DNA from: Aspidiotus rigidus
Lineage: Eukaryota > Arthropoda > Insecta > Hemiptera > Diaspididae
DNA: 64,000 nt
Assembly: GCA_035079385.1 (NCBI GenBank)
Contig: JAVHKY010000030.1
Span: 434,001 to 498,000, forward strand
Direction: 5' to 3'
In this document: positions 48,708 through 61,275 of the stretch, piece after piece
Numbering within the stretch: the stretch's first letter is position 1
Layout of the letters: the number at the start of each line of letters is the position of its first letter
The notes under the pieces: generated by a model
Databases searched by the model: none
Seen by the model: the letters and a program-made list of their open reading frames with translations, nothing else
Told to the model about the DNA's origin: nothing
Translations under genes and position numbers: made by a program

Positions 48708-50110
48708 GCTTTAGAGGAAGAAAGAAACGATTGATTTTATTTCATCATATCTATAGTACCTGATTGACTTTCCTTTTTCGAAATCTTAGTTTTTAGGTTT
48801 TCTATGTAAGTTTAGTCACTCGGATAACAACACTCGAAATTGCTAGTAATTATTAGCATTTTTTTCTACCTATATTATTACCTTTTTTTCGTCCTTTCTT
48901 CAGGTAGTTACGAGTATTGGGCTATTGGTTATACCCTTTCTTCCCCTCCCCCCATCGTTCACACCCTAGAAATACATTATAAGAGTTTTATTTGTTTAAT
49001 ATTGAACATTTTTTCTCAAATTGTGATGCTTTGAGCGAGATATCATCAATCGGTTTCTTCAATTTTCTGGTGCACTACTTACTGTCATGAGAATGCTATT
49101 GTAATCGTCAGTTTATGGTAGAACTTTGGATTGACTACTTTATCTTACTGTCCTATAATCTGAAGGATATCAAGCAAAGTCTTCCCAGAAAAACTCGACT
49201 TGGCACGTTACTCCCCCCCCCCTCGATGATGGTTTGCACCTTAAAAATATTATATTCATCAATGCTGTGCACTAGATTGAAAAAGTAATCATTTTCCAAT
49301 TCCGTGATCATTGTGGTGCACTACTTACGCATTATTTAATCAATTTCTGGTGGGATTTTGTTCAATCAATCACAGTTTTTTCTCTGATTCTGGCTTTTTC
49401 TCTGATAATGGGTTTTTCACTTGTATTTTCCAGGATATCAATCAACCCTTCCTCCTCCTCCTCTTCTTTTTCTTCTTTCCCCTCTCCTCAGAAGGATTTA
49501 CTCGGTATAATATCCAAAATTAAAGATGGTAATCCCATATATCCTTTAAAAATTAGTATCTACCAACATTGTAGTGCACTACTTACTATAAAAATCGGGA
49601 AATAGACCGAAATTTGATTTGATTCATTATTTTCATTGAGAAGTAAAAAAACGGGGATTCACTTGGTGCAATGTCTAAAATTAAAGATGATAATCCCATG
49701 TATTATCCTTTCAGAATTGATATACACCAACATTGTAGTGCACTACTTACTATCAGTACTTTGGAATAGTACAAAATTCGATTTGTTTGGTTATTTTTCC
49801 ATTGAGGGGTAATAACGTGAGGATCTACTTGATAGAATGTCTGAAATTAGAGATGATAATCCCGTATATCCTTGAAAAATTGATATCTACCAGCATTGTA
49901 GTGCACTACTTACTGTCAATATTTGCAAATAGTATGCGAAATTTGATTTGATCGATTATTTTCATTGATGAGTAATAAAGCGAAAATTTACTTGGTACAA
50001 TGTCTAAAATTAAAGATGATGATCCCATATATTCTTTAAAAATTGGTATCTACCAACATTGTAGTGCACTACTTACTGTCAGTGTTGTCAAATAGTACAA
50101 AATTTGATAT
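48708..50110 (+). repeat. Inverted-repeat arm 2 with extra tandem copies
   Basis: Bases 48708 to about 49790 match the reverse complement of 40235-41300. It continues into additional tandem units up to about 50110. The arms are separated by 7.4 kb that holds the tRNA gene and the rdx exon at 47178. Identity is high enough by eye (about 80 percent or more) to align without ambiguity. Confidence 0.85.
49571..50110 (+). repeat. Tandem repeat, period about 163-164 bp
   Basis: The 12-bp palindrome GTAGTGCACTAC occurs at 49571, 49735, 49898 and 50061, each followed by TTACT. Each unit also carries AATTTGATTTG-like, CATTGA-G-AGTAA and AAAATTAAAGATGAT blocks. More diverged units lie at about 49313 and 49068. 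Related units in the opposite orientation are near 40276, 40440 and 40906. Confidence 0.85.
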
Positions 50111-50544
50111 GAAGGAGGAAAAAAAGGGGGAACCTACTTGCTTGCCAAAGAATACGTTCGGCGTTGGTGAGTTTTTGATTTTCATACTATGAACATCCGT
50201 CGCAAAATTTTGATCAGTTGATGATGTAGGAGGGCGTGAAACATGAATTTCAAAAGAAATTAACAAATTAAAGTTGACGATGGAAAACTTCTGGCGTATT
50301 TATTGTTACATCATCAGGATGTCGAGTTTAGTGCTCCCGCTAGAAATGAGAGGCCCAAATTCCAATCCTTAAATTGGACAAAAGAAGAAAAAACTTGATT
50401 AGTGGTCTGTTGCTCATCTCAGAGTCATTCGAAAGTCGCAGGAGAAATGAAATCTGAAGACAATGGGTAAATGAATTATAATAATCGGATTTTGATAATA
50501 GTCGTAATTCGTAAAATTGGTCGAATTGTTTTGAACATCATAAA

Positions 50545-50803
50545 CAGGGTGTTTACCCCCCCCCCCCCCCCCCCCTGTGCATTCAATAATAAACTAAAAA
50601 AAAGTCTATTGATTTCATTTCTGACCCAATAAAAAGAATGAAATTTTAATTCCTAGGTTGAGTAGATTTTTTTCTGTAATTTTGATGGTATTTTAAGGTA
50701 GTTCCGGATTCCCTAACACCGTTCCGCCTGTTACACCCCTGGAACCATGGTTTTGTAAAACACCCTTCAAAAATCCCAATTTCTGAATTTGACAAACACC
50801 CTG
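50545..50803. mobile_element. MITE-like repeat, copy B
   Basis: Starts CAGGGTGTTT and ends with its exact complement AAACACCCTG, 259 bp apart. A 20-base C run lies at 50556-50575. The interior aligns with 31767-32036. The flanking 8-mers (atcataaa and atagaacg) do not match, so no hAT-type duplication is visible. Confidence 0.65.
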
Positions 50804-53800
50804 ATAGAACGAAAATTTTCTTCATTCATCTTTGATATACATACGATACTATCCCACCGGTGATTGGTCAAGTTTTCTTAGGTTGTTCTTCTGAACTTCA
50901 TTCTCCAGCAACCAGTATTTGAAATTAGATTCAGATTTTGTAAAGGTTGGAAAAATAAGCTCTTTATGACTTTCAATGAGAAAATTCGAAGTGATAGAAT
51001 TACATAATAGCTAACTTACCGATTTTACATTTTTGGTTTGTTTATATATTTTTTTAAAATTTATTGGAATGGGAGTGTTGAAAATACCGAAAAAAGTATT
51101 CACGTTCATAAAACTTTCGATTATTCTCTACAGCCTATTCAATGACAGTGAAGTAATCTCAAGGTTCGGGATTATCGAAAACTGAATACACAGCACGATA
51201 TTAAGAAAAAAAAAGATGAGGTCATTGAATTTTTTGAACTCGCTGGTGGTCTCTATAATTTCTCTACGAATAACTTCCGATTGATTCTTTCTGTATATCT
51301 CTTTTATACACATTAGGAAGGAAGATTTTGTATAGGCGAACTTTCACACGTTCATTTTCGAGGGTCGTTCACCTTTGTTTCTCGATTTACAGAATTCGAA
51401 CGAACTTATACTCCTCCCATATTATCAGAATTAGTTCGAAAAGTACTGATGAGTACGAGTTCTTACTGTATACGTCCTGTACGTGTTTCCTATTTCTCTC
51501 GCTATGTTATACGACAGGCCGGCGGTAAGATAGGTGCAGTCTATTAAAAACGTACATTACTTTAGGTCTTCGTATAATATTATAACGTGAACTAACAGGA
51601 AGATATTCCGTATGGGGTGGAGTGCGCTTATACGAGGGCAATGCACTCTACATTAGTTTCGTTTACGTATCTAGACTGACTAAAATATATGTTTATATAT
51701 ATACGTAGACAGGGGGACCTGCACCGAAGAAGAATATTATTCAACTTCCTCCTCCCCCCTCCTCTCACGGGTCACTCTCTCGTATCTTCTTCAAACCGTG
51801 TTTCGCACTTCCCGTCCCATCTTTTCGAGTTTAAATTGAAGACTCAGACGGAACGGAAGAAAAAGAAACGCATTATCTTATAAAAAGTTTGAGATAATTT
51901 AGGGAGAAGAAATGTAGAAAAAAAAATTTAAGTTATTTTTCTTCTCGCGATTCTCTCTCCTCCGATGCGAGTTCTATAACCTTATTTTTCGTAATAAACG
52001 CGTTCATAATTTTAGGTATTACTATTATTGAGCATAATTATTTATTTATAAGATGAAAAACATTACATTGATCGGCGACAGGGATAATTTTTTACCATTT
52101 TATTGTAATCCTGTACATTAATTATCACAATTGTTCCAAGAAATATTTCTATATCATGTTTTGTTTAGATCAAGTTTATATTTACGTACGTATAGAGTGA
52201 TGATATACTATTTTTTATGGTGTGTGTATATATTTTTAAGGACAAAGAATCGGTACAATCGAGTATTACAGTACCAGTATAACGGTCGCGAAAATATTCT
52301 GTGTGAACACTTCAAAACGGTATCGTCGATTTTTTTTTTCCTCTTATTTCGTTATTTTATCGTGGGATCATCGACCGTATACTCTTTGACCGATGCAGTC
52401 GAAAGGAAAGAAGGAGGAGAAGAGAAAACGTTGAAAACGGGTGCTGCGTGAATTCACGTGTGTATTTTCGAGCGTTAAATAAGAGAAGAGGCTGTACAGA
52501 GTACTCTTTTGAAGAAAAGTGCTTATACTCTTTCTCATACATCTGGCTATAGAATGTGTGAAAATAAATTCGTCTGTAAAGTTGGTGGCGGACTTTTTTT
52601 CAAGTCATTTCCGGAAAGTGCAAAGTTGGAAAATTTCGAGCGACGCGTTTTATATTTAGAATATCTGTCGCGGGATTGTGGAAAGAGGAACCATTTTGGA
52701 CCGGAAAATAGTTCGTAATTTCTGGAGGATTTTCTCTTCTCGAATTTCAAGAGATTTTTTACCCAAGTTTGATATTATTTCTACGTTTTTCTTTTCGATA
52801 GTTCGTTTTACTCCTCATTGGTGTTTCGTGAGGAATCCAGACTCCGGAAATTTTCTACCAAGATAACTTCATCCTTCAAATTGGAGTCTGATACATGCCT
52901 GATTCTGTTCCGCAGATACAGTTTGAATTCATACTCGTAAGATTCAGTTACTCAAGAAAAAAAAACTGACTGAATTCTACATTTTTGAGCTTTAGAAATA
53001 ATTGGAGGGGGAAGGAGAGAGACTTTTGAGAAATTTCGATCACCGAGCTTCGTATTTTACAGGGTTGCCACTAGCTGAGAAATTAGGGAAAGTAGGGGAA
53101 TTTCGGCTCTAGTCGGAGAAATTTTCTAAAAATACTCAGTGGCGTTGGGGACAAAACTCCCTTTAGAAGACCTCCAAAAAACCTGTAAAATCATTTTTTT
53201 TTTCTTGTGCTTAATGGAAATTTAATCCTCGAAAATTTTGGAACCTACCGCCTACTACTGATTAAACTACACTAGAAAAGAACTCTTTATAATTTCTCTA
53301 GTCTATTTTCCAGAATTGAGCGAGAAAGGAGGAAAAATGGTGTGAAAAACCAGGGAAAAACAATACTGGGAAAAAGTAGCAATCCTGACGTAGAAGACTA
53401 GAAGGACACAGAATAATTTTGAGCTTCGAAGGGGTCGGGGAGAGAAGAATTTTGACCCTTGAGGTATGATTTTCAGTGGGGAAGGAATCGGAATAAATTT
53501 AGAATATACAGCTATATTGTCAGATGTTTGTATGCGGAGAGAGGTCCCAAGAACAGTTCTATATTTGAAAAATATCTCAAAAATGTACATCTGAAAAGAG
53601 AGACTCCCAAGAATTTAGATCTACAAGTTATATATGAGGGAGAGAGAGGGGGTGTTGAGATTTCGAGAACTCAACATGATTGCTGAAAAAATTCCGATTA
53701 TCAAGAGAAGACTTGGACAATTTTCAAGTATCATATTTGAAAAATCGCGTCTACAGTCGCGAGGAAAACCCCTTAGGCGTCAAAGAACTAATCAGAGGAA

Positions 53801-54109
53801 TCGGCTTATCTGCTCTCTTGTAAGTACACCTATTCCACTGATTTATCTCCGACCCCCAAGGGTGGTCACAATTTCCGAGTTCTGAGCGATATATACTGGG
53901 GCAAGTCTTGGAAGAATGAACCGTTCAATTCTTCTTTACTTCATTTGATGATTCAAATGAGACCTAATTGGTCAGTGAAAGATCGAACGCATTTTAGCAT
54001 TGAAAAAGTAGTGATCCGAAAATTTGTCGTATGTTTCCAAAATACTCCGTGAATAAGAAATCGGTTGTTTTTTTTTCCAAATGAATGAAAGTCCAACTTT
54101 TTCTCAACT
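50804..54109. other. Intronic sequence; no gene recognised
   Basis: Within the large rdx intron. CpG-containing DNA at about 51.3-52.6 kb alternates with purine-rich, CpG-poor DNA at 52.6-53.9 kb. No supported gene. Confidence 0.5.
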
Positions 54110-55564
54110 AGACCAAGGCGCCTTAATACTCGGCCAATCTCGTAAATATTGCCTGAAATTATTGGGCACAATTCAATCGTCAGCTTTGACTGAGATTTGG
54201 CCCTCTGTGCACTACTTCCAAGACTGAAACGGGAGAACCCACCTCTCAAATACCGCTTCCTGAACTTCACTGCTAATCTTCTTGCATCTACAGCCCGATT
54301 CGCTCAGCCTTCAATGTACGCACATGCACTCTGCCGACTTAATTTTCTCCTCCTTCCATTTGGATCTCAACTATATAAACGTCTCAAATTGAAGCCTTAC
54401 CATCTTCACCTACATGGCGTAGCCCTACCTCACTTATTCGACTCGATCTTAGCTAATATTTCCCAAACTCTCGACTAGAAATATGTTACAAGTTGAATGG
54501 GAGTTGGCGCTAAATTCACTCCAGCGCAGAAATGCGAAACGTTAGATGTATGTACTTCAAATCTACGAAATTTGTATCTCAATTTTATCTTCAATTCGCG
54601 TCCCTGCTCAACTTCTTACGACTTTTTCGAGCCGAGTTATGGACCAAAATATGCCAAAAATTGACCAATTTGCGAAATTGAAAAATTCCCCCGCCTTCAA
54701 ACTTCGTTGGGTTATTCAGATATTTTTTTTTCGGAAGCGGTGTTAAATTTCATTTTCAAATCAAGTAAAATATGGGCATTTAAAGGATTTTTATTTTTGA
54801 TAATTTTGAGACTCAATGTTGGTCAATTTTTGACATATTTTGGTCCATAACTCCCTGAATTTTCGACCCACTAGCTCTGCTTCACCGACAGATCTAAGTC
54901 TGTCGCATTCGTCATAAGTCATAATCAGTCACCTATTGAAAAATCCTATCCTTATTCTGACCACCGAAATTAACGCCATTTCTTATTGGCCTTCTCATAT
55001 CACTCTCCTCACCCCCTCTTCCCCACTCAAATTTTTACTGTTGACTGATTTGTGCATTTCATGTTTGAACATCGTCGATTGCAATTTTTGCGAAGACAGG
55101 TGCAGCATAACTCAATCTTTTCTGGTTGTGCAGGACCCTCGCTCAATTAATCCCTCAGACCAAGTTCTGCAGACTCAGTCATCCACGTCACCACCAATTT
55201 CCCTTTTTCTGGATTCCGGACCGGCACATAACGTGGTTAACCTTGGCATTAAGGATTCCCCCTTTGATCCTGTTCTTACACCTGCGTATAACCGACCCTT
55301 GATACTCGACTCTTAGAAAACTCTGCATTCGAACAAACTTGATGCGATCGAAAACAATCCGAACTCCTGGAGTTCCTTCAATCGAACAACCTGCCATGAA
55401 GAATTCATTCTCACCCGCTTCAGAATCTATCACAGACGTCTCGTCCATTCCTACCTTTTTCTAGCTCCATTCTCTATCCCTTTTTGCCAATACTGCCAAC
55501 ATGGTAACAAATCTGTTCAACAACTCTTTTTGTATTCCGCTCTTGAAAATATCCGCCTCTCTTA
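54110..55564 (+). pseudogene. RNase H-type (I-like) LINE remnant, post-RT region
   Basis: Near 54.15-54.4 kb, LGTIQSSALT and, in a shifted frame, ENPPLKYRFLNFTANLLAS match the segment after RT in I/Jockey-like LINEs (IQ..ALR....EPPL..RR.YL). Near 55.35-55.56 kb a continuous frame reads NKLDAIENNPNSW, then EEFILTRFRIYHRRLVHSYL and CQYCQHGNKSVQQLFLYSAL. This is the typical LTRLRIGHTRLTHSYL...C..C...TVEHIL C-terminus that follows RNase H. Between them only a degraded TD box is visible. Frameshifts and stops make it inactive. The orientation is the same as rdx. Confidence 0.75.
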
Positions 55565-58500
55565 ATCTGTTTCTCAACGTCACTTTCCTCTTGTCTTTTT
55601 ATTTTGGTGCGGTCACTAACCCTCCGACCTACCTGCGCTCGACTCACTTCTCTTCTGCTGTTGTCTTGAATATTACTATTTGCCACCTCAATCTTCACAA
55701 ACTCTTCACAGTTTACCTGTATCCCGAACTGATAACTCTTAAGAGTTGTTGAAAAGTTCTTAAAAGGAAGAATTCATTTTCATTATTTGAGAGAACTTGG
55801 CCCGTCGAAGGAGGAAAAAAGGTGGCTAAGCTGTGTAGATTGGAAGTGGAATCTGAAAAATCTTCGATCTCCCAGCGATGTACGTATTTTATGAGTAGAG
55901 AGTCTCAAGAGAATCTCCACCTTCGAACTATGCGTGTACATGTGTGGGTAAAGAGAGATTTGGAAACTATTTATACGAGGAGAGGAGGGGACTTGGAAAA
56001 GTCTCCAGCCACTACCTCGATATATATGAGGTGGGTGAACGCTTGGTAAAAGTTTGAATCTCGCCAGCTGTGTAAAATATAAAAAGAACTTGTTAGAATC
56101 CTTATCATCGAGTTTCAGCTTGCATGGATCAGGAGGGTGACCATCTAGCTGTAGGAGATTGAAACCAACTGGTTTCCTGCTCGCCTCAATATGACGGAGA
56201 CCCCAGGTTGTTCCATTTTGGTAGAACTGGGAAAATTTTAATAAATTGACAGTTCGGTGAGAATGTTGTAATGAATGCTTGTCGCTCACGGAAAGATATT
56301 GATCATGCTCTCGTGTTGAATCTCAATTGGACGAGAGTAAATGGAACGGAGATGATAGAATTTAGAAAAACGTGTTGAAAAGTTCGTGCTTCTACACGAG
56401 TACGATCTGAAATTATCTCTAATTTTCCAATTTGTATAGCTAAAGCGCGTGTGAAAAATTAACCATTTTGCGGTGGCACGCGGCTCGGTGGGTCGATGAG
56501 AGAGATGTAAAAAGCATCGCGTACTCTCGGATGTTATTCTCCGCTGCATATTACACGACTACTTATCATCGTGTACTCGTTTTGTGTCCGTGTGATCGTG
56601 CATTCAGTGCACAACTACAGACGTCCCAGCGTGCGTGAATCGTCGGTCGTATGCGTGTATTTTACTCTTGTGAATCGCCGTTGTTATCTTCCAAGGTCAG
56701 TCATGGACCCCGAATACCGAGAGGTTTTCGTTGAAAGTTGAATGACTCCTCGGTTGGAACGTATATGCGTTTATAAAACGGAGGAAGAGGATGATAAAGA
56801 GCGTACTAATAAGAAGTCGTGTCACGGTGCACCGGGATGAATGATAATAAAATATAGCAGAAAACGGCAGAAGATTAAGCGGAGAAGAAAAAAAAAAAAA
56901 TCCGGTCTATAACGAAAGAAGGAGGAAGCGAATGAGCGAGTGAGAGAGGTCGAACCGCGAACTCTCTCACCGAAGTGGTGACGAACAATGACTGCGTCTA
57001 TCTGCGCTTTTAATACAGAAGAGTGAGAGAGAGAGACGGCGATGGCGGTGGTTCCGGTGACGATGAGCGAATAAAAAAAATGCACTAACTGCCGATACCA
57101 GATCTACAACTCAGGAGGTTGTTTGCCTGTGTGTTCACGCGTCGGTGCCAAAGTGCAGTTACATTATTATGATGCTGAATCACGAGAGGGCATCGACAGG
57201 TGTACAAAGTGATAGTCGCATGCCGCGCGCAAAAAAATAAATAGATCTACGGTATACTTTTACAGTCGCGATGAAGAAGAAATTCGTAAACTCTTCTTCG
57301 ACTCTTTGGTCTTCTTCTCTCATTGCTGCGTGTAGTTGACGACCCGAATTAGAAAAACGTGATTCGTTCTTATATTTTTATACGATGCGTGAAGAGGTAT
57401 TTGTTCCTCGTTCCAGATAACGACGTTCGTTAGCTTTATTTTTTTCTCGCTCTAAAAAAAAAAAATTCCGTACATTTCCGATGCGATGGTATTACGCTCG
57501 TAGTTTCGAAATTAGGGGACCTATCAACGTCGCCTGGAACCGCTATGTCGAGAATATTTTATACTCGCTCCGTAGACTGTACCTTGTTTACGAGAGGGTA
57601 ATGCAGTCAAGTTCAGCTATTGAGGATATGGGGTCAGTGCACATGCATGTTTCACGAGAGCGATTATAATTACCCGATCGATAGGCCTAAGTCTTAACAA
57701 ATCGTGTTTGGTCGACGGTGCGAACTGCAGTTCCCTCGAAAAGTTAGATCTTCTAAAATCGTTATGCCACTGGAAGCAGAGTCGAAGCGCTTGTTATTTT
57801 AGGAAGATGAGATGTCCAAATTAGAGTGTGGGCTAGTAGAATGTGTACAGGTATCAAAAAACTGATACAGTTGAAAATGAGAAGAGATCGAAGGAAGGTT
57901 TGCAGCATCACGTGCGCAGGAAGAACGTGAATCAGGTTGTTTAGAAGAAGGGTAGTAACGGTGCCGAATAAAAGATCACGCTATCCTAACGGTCCTGCGA
58001 CCATTCAGGGTCGAAGTAAGATTTCGTTCGTTTGTCTGTGCGCCATGCTGTTACAATATTGTTGCATCTTTGTTAGAAGCAGTTTGTGTACAGTCACTGA
58101 TGTCGCATTCTTGAACGTCTTTTATTGCGAAAGACCAGTTTTTATTTCCTCGACTGAAAACACCCCCGTTGTTCGGGCGTGCGTTGACTGCCCAGGGTTC
58201 GCGAAGAAAAAAGACTCGACTCGACTCTCGTTTGAAGCGCAGTATTTCCGTCTTAATTCCCCAAAACGTTGGGAATTTACGCGTGATTTTTGAATGAGAA
58301 AAAAAGGAAGAACTTCGCTCTCTGCTCGCTCAACTGTGATACGATGTCTTTGGAGGAGAGTCGCAATTGAAGACTTTTCTGTCAGAAGGGCATGCATTAA
58401 GCGGACGCCTTCAGTGTCTTTCACAAAAATTTGTATCTAGGAACCTGATACAAAATTGTGAGGATTAAACGTAATCTATTTGAGGACGAAGTTCGACCTT

Positions 58501-60288
58501 TGAATTACGAGAAAAGGACGTGGACATTTTGGCCTTGCAGCTTTATAGGAGAGCGAAGGAAAAAGAAGTCTGGTTTCGAATTTTATTGTATGGACCAGAG
58601 AAGAGGTCCCTAATATGTAGGCACTTGAAAATTTTCATGAAAAGCATCATCGAGGATCTGGTAGGGGGAGGTAGGGTGGCTGATTTGAAGAGATAGCTGG
58701 GATCTGAACAAATATTTGATTTGAATCCTTCGAAGAACTTGGAAAATGTCGACTAGAGAGCAAAGTGATGACTGAGCGTGACGTCATCGCGAGGTTTTGG
58801 CTCTTGGACAAATTTCGAATGTGGAACATGGGAGGAGAAAGGGATTGAAACGATTTTCACGTCTACTACATATTGGGTTCCTTGCAGAGCTTTTACGAAG
58901 GCAGTGCTAATTGTGGGGGGGGGAGAGACCGTGCCAATTGATGATTTATTTCATTTCAATAATGATGAAATTTTCTGACTGCCAATTTTACAATTTTGGT
59001 ATCTGGTTGACGGGGCCCACCCTTCCTTCCTGTTGCGGCTGCCTGAGCGGAACGTCCACTAGTTCTCAATTTTATTGTCCTGATTCGTATAAACATGAAA
59101 AATGTTACATAATTATTGTGATCCCTCCCTCCATTCGAGTGAAAATGATGAATTGCAAAGCATTTCCACTGTTGCCCATCGTATGGTGCACTGAAGGAAT
59201 CAGGAGGTTTATATACCGATTCGAACCACTACGTGAGAGGAACGAAATCTCTTTCGCTAGTAGAAGATAAGTTGAGTTCGGAGTAACATCGTAAAAAGGA
59301 TGATGAATTTACTTCGAATGAGATTTTTGCTGGAAGGTGCAGAATTTTAAAGAAGGACTTGGTGAGAAAATGTTTCGGTAGTAAATTCCTCAATACACGT
59401 TCTTGATTTATACTGTATTTTACTGTTGGAGGTGTGACTACAGGACTTCATAGCTTTGTAGTCTGTGTCTTGTGAAGAAACATTTACAGGCTATGATCCC
59501 ACACCAGAAAAATTCCAATAGTTTCCTTAGTACTTCCTCAATTCTTTATCACCTACAGTTTCGTGTGTTTTTCGATTTCTCTTTCTATTTCTTTATTACA
59601 TCAAGAATTATATTGTCGAAGATTAGTCCATGAATCTGTGTTCGGTGGGAATGTTGACCGTGAGACATTGGAGACATTAAAGAAAAGGTATTTCATAAAG
59701 TTCATGCGATGTGGCTGCACGAAGATACTCTCAGATTGGGCTTTGAATAAATACTTTTAGGTAATATGAGAAAGCTAAGAAGTGTTGGCCTTCTATTATG
59801 AATGAAGACTGAGCTCTAGTTTCTGCCCCTGCATTATAATCTTACGTCCGAATTCCTTGTGGATTGATGATCAGGTCAAACCACGTGAGAAAAGTTACTA
59901 AATAAATCCTCGGATCATAAACTGTACATTTTCTTATGATAAAACGCTGTAAAAGCGCGTGCAGAAATCGACTTCGAGTCAAAATACTCGAATTGAGATT
60001 GAATTGAAGGTACGTCAAACAAACTTCAGTTGGTAATATTTTCGGACTCTCTCTCTCTCTTACTTAGCTGCACATGAGAATCCGTAAAGATGGGATTTCA
60101 TGTTCTCGTCGCTCAAATTCTTGGATTCAGTTTGGAACAAAGTTTCTGAGCATTGGAATTCTCGAGCTGGTGAATGTTCGTTCAGTGCGACTCCAAAAAG
60201 AAATCCTGGAGGCTTCGGATCGTGCTGGAGGAAGGAAGACTGACGGGAATTCATCCAATCTCCGATAATGAGTTTTGATTGTGACGTT
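55565..60288. other. Intronic sequence; no gene recognised
   Basis: Remainder of the large rdx intron. It has CpG- and GAGAG-rich DNA at about 56.3-58.4 kb (for example GTGAGAGAGAGAGACGG near 57022), TGACGTCA at 58779 and ordinary AT-rich sequence. A 168-codon frame on the - strand at 55783-56289 lacks a proper ATG and any known domain. The GAGA-rich part would be a reasonable place to look for an alternative promoter. Confidence 0.45.
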
Positions 60289-60347
60289 CGAATGCTTCGA
60301 CACGATGTCCCGATCATATTTTTGTGGACATCGTGTCGAAGTATTCG
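60289..60347. repeat. Near-perfect 22-bp-stem hairpin
   Basis: The left arm ends CTTCGACACGATGTCC (60295-60310), the loop is 15 bases, and the right arm starts GGACATCGTGTCGAAG (60326-60341). These 16 pairs are perfect. Six further positions pair outside them, one as G-U. It lies 0.7 kb upstream of the MATH-domain exon in the large rdx intron. Its size resembles a short miRNA precursor, but such perfection also fits a recent palindromic insertion. Confidence 0.8.
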
Positions 60348-60972
60348 CGGGTCACTATTAGCAAAGATGGAAATCGAGAACAGAAGTGAAAGAATCGACT
60401 GAACCGGAAGCTTATTATGGTAGTAGTTTAGTTTAAAATTTAAGATGTATTATTGTCTTGTAAGGGTGTATTCGGGTCGAGAACAACGCTAGTATCGCGC
60501 ACAACTTGCAGGTGACGGACGAAGGTTTCCTCAAATCGAACGGAATCAATTTCTATAAGAGAAGACGATTTGTAGAGAATACTTTGCCATCAATAACTTA
60601 TTGTAAAATTTGGAGACGGAAATCGTCCTGCACCCGTTTTCAATTTTGCCGATCGTAGCACTCCTAGCGGATTGCTGGCCCGAATTCATTATTGTACTAG
60701 AGAATAAGTTGATGAAATTTTGATGTGTTACCTTGGAGCCGAGAAAAGTATATCCTCTTGTCCAATTAAGTTACGAGCTATTCTTCTTGACCACGAAAAT
60801 GGTATAGTCGAGAATCGAATCGCGAAGTGGAATTTCCCGAATAATCTAAAACTCGTATCATTTCGCGGCTCCGCTGCTGACATTCGTATCGATAAAGGTG
60901 TCTCATCTGTGTAAATTTGCAAACTGTCATTATACTTTTCAGCATGTCGAATGAATAATCCTCTAGTCTTAA

Positions 60973-61161
<189 letters not shown>

Positions 61162-61275
61162 TAAATATTTGCATTTATACGTCGGTGCGCAATTGTTTTT
61201 TCAGTTTCGACTGTAAATAATGATGCGGGGAAGTTGTGTGACGATCGTCGATGATGCGCGAATACGTAATGCTGA

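Noticed and set aside
55500..55752. Host gene at 55500-55752 (+)
   Set aside because: This frame is a shifted reading of the C-terminal part of the LINE remnant and what follows it.
55783..56289. 168-codon frame on the - strand
   Set aside because: Unusually long for chance, but it starts at GTG, has its only methionine late in the frame, and shows no domain or splice context that supports a gene.
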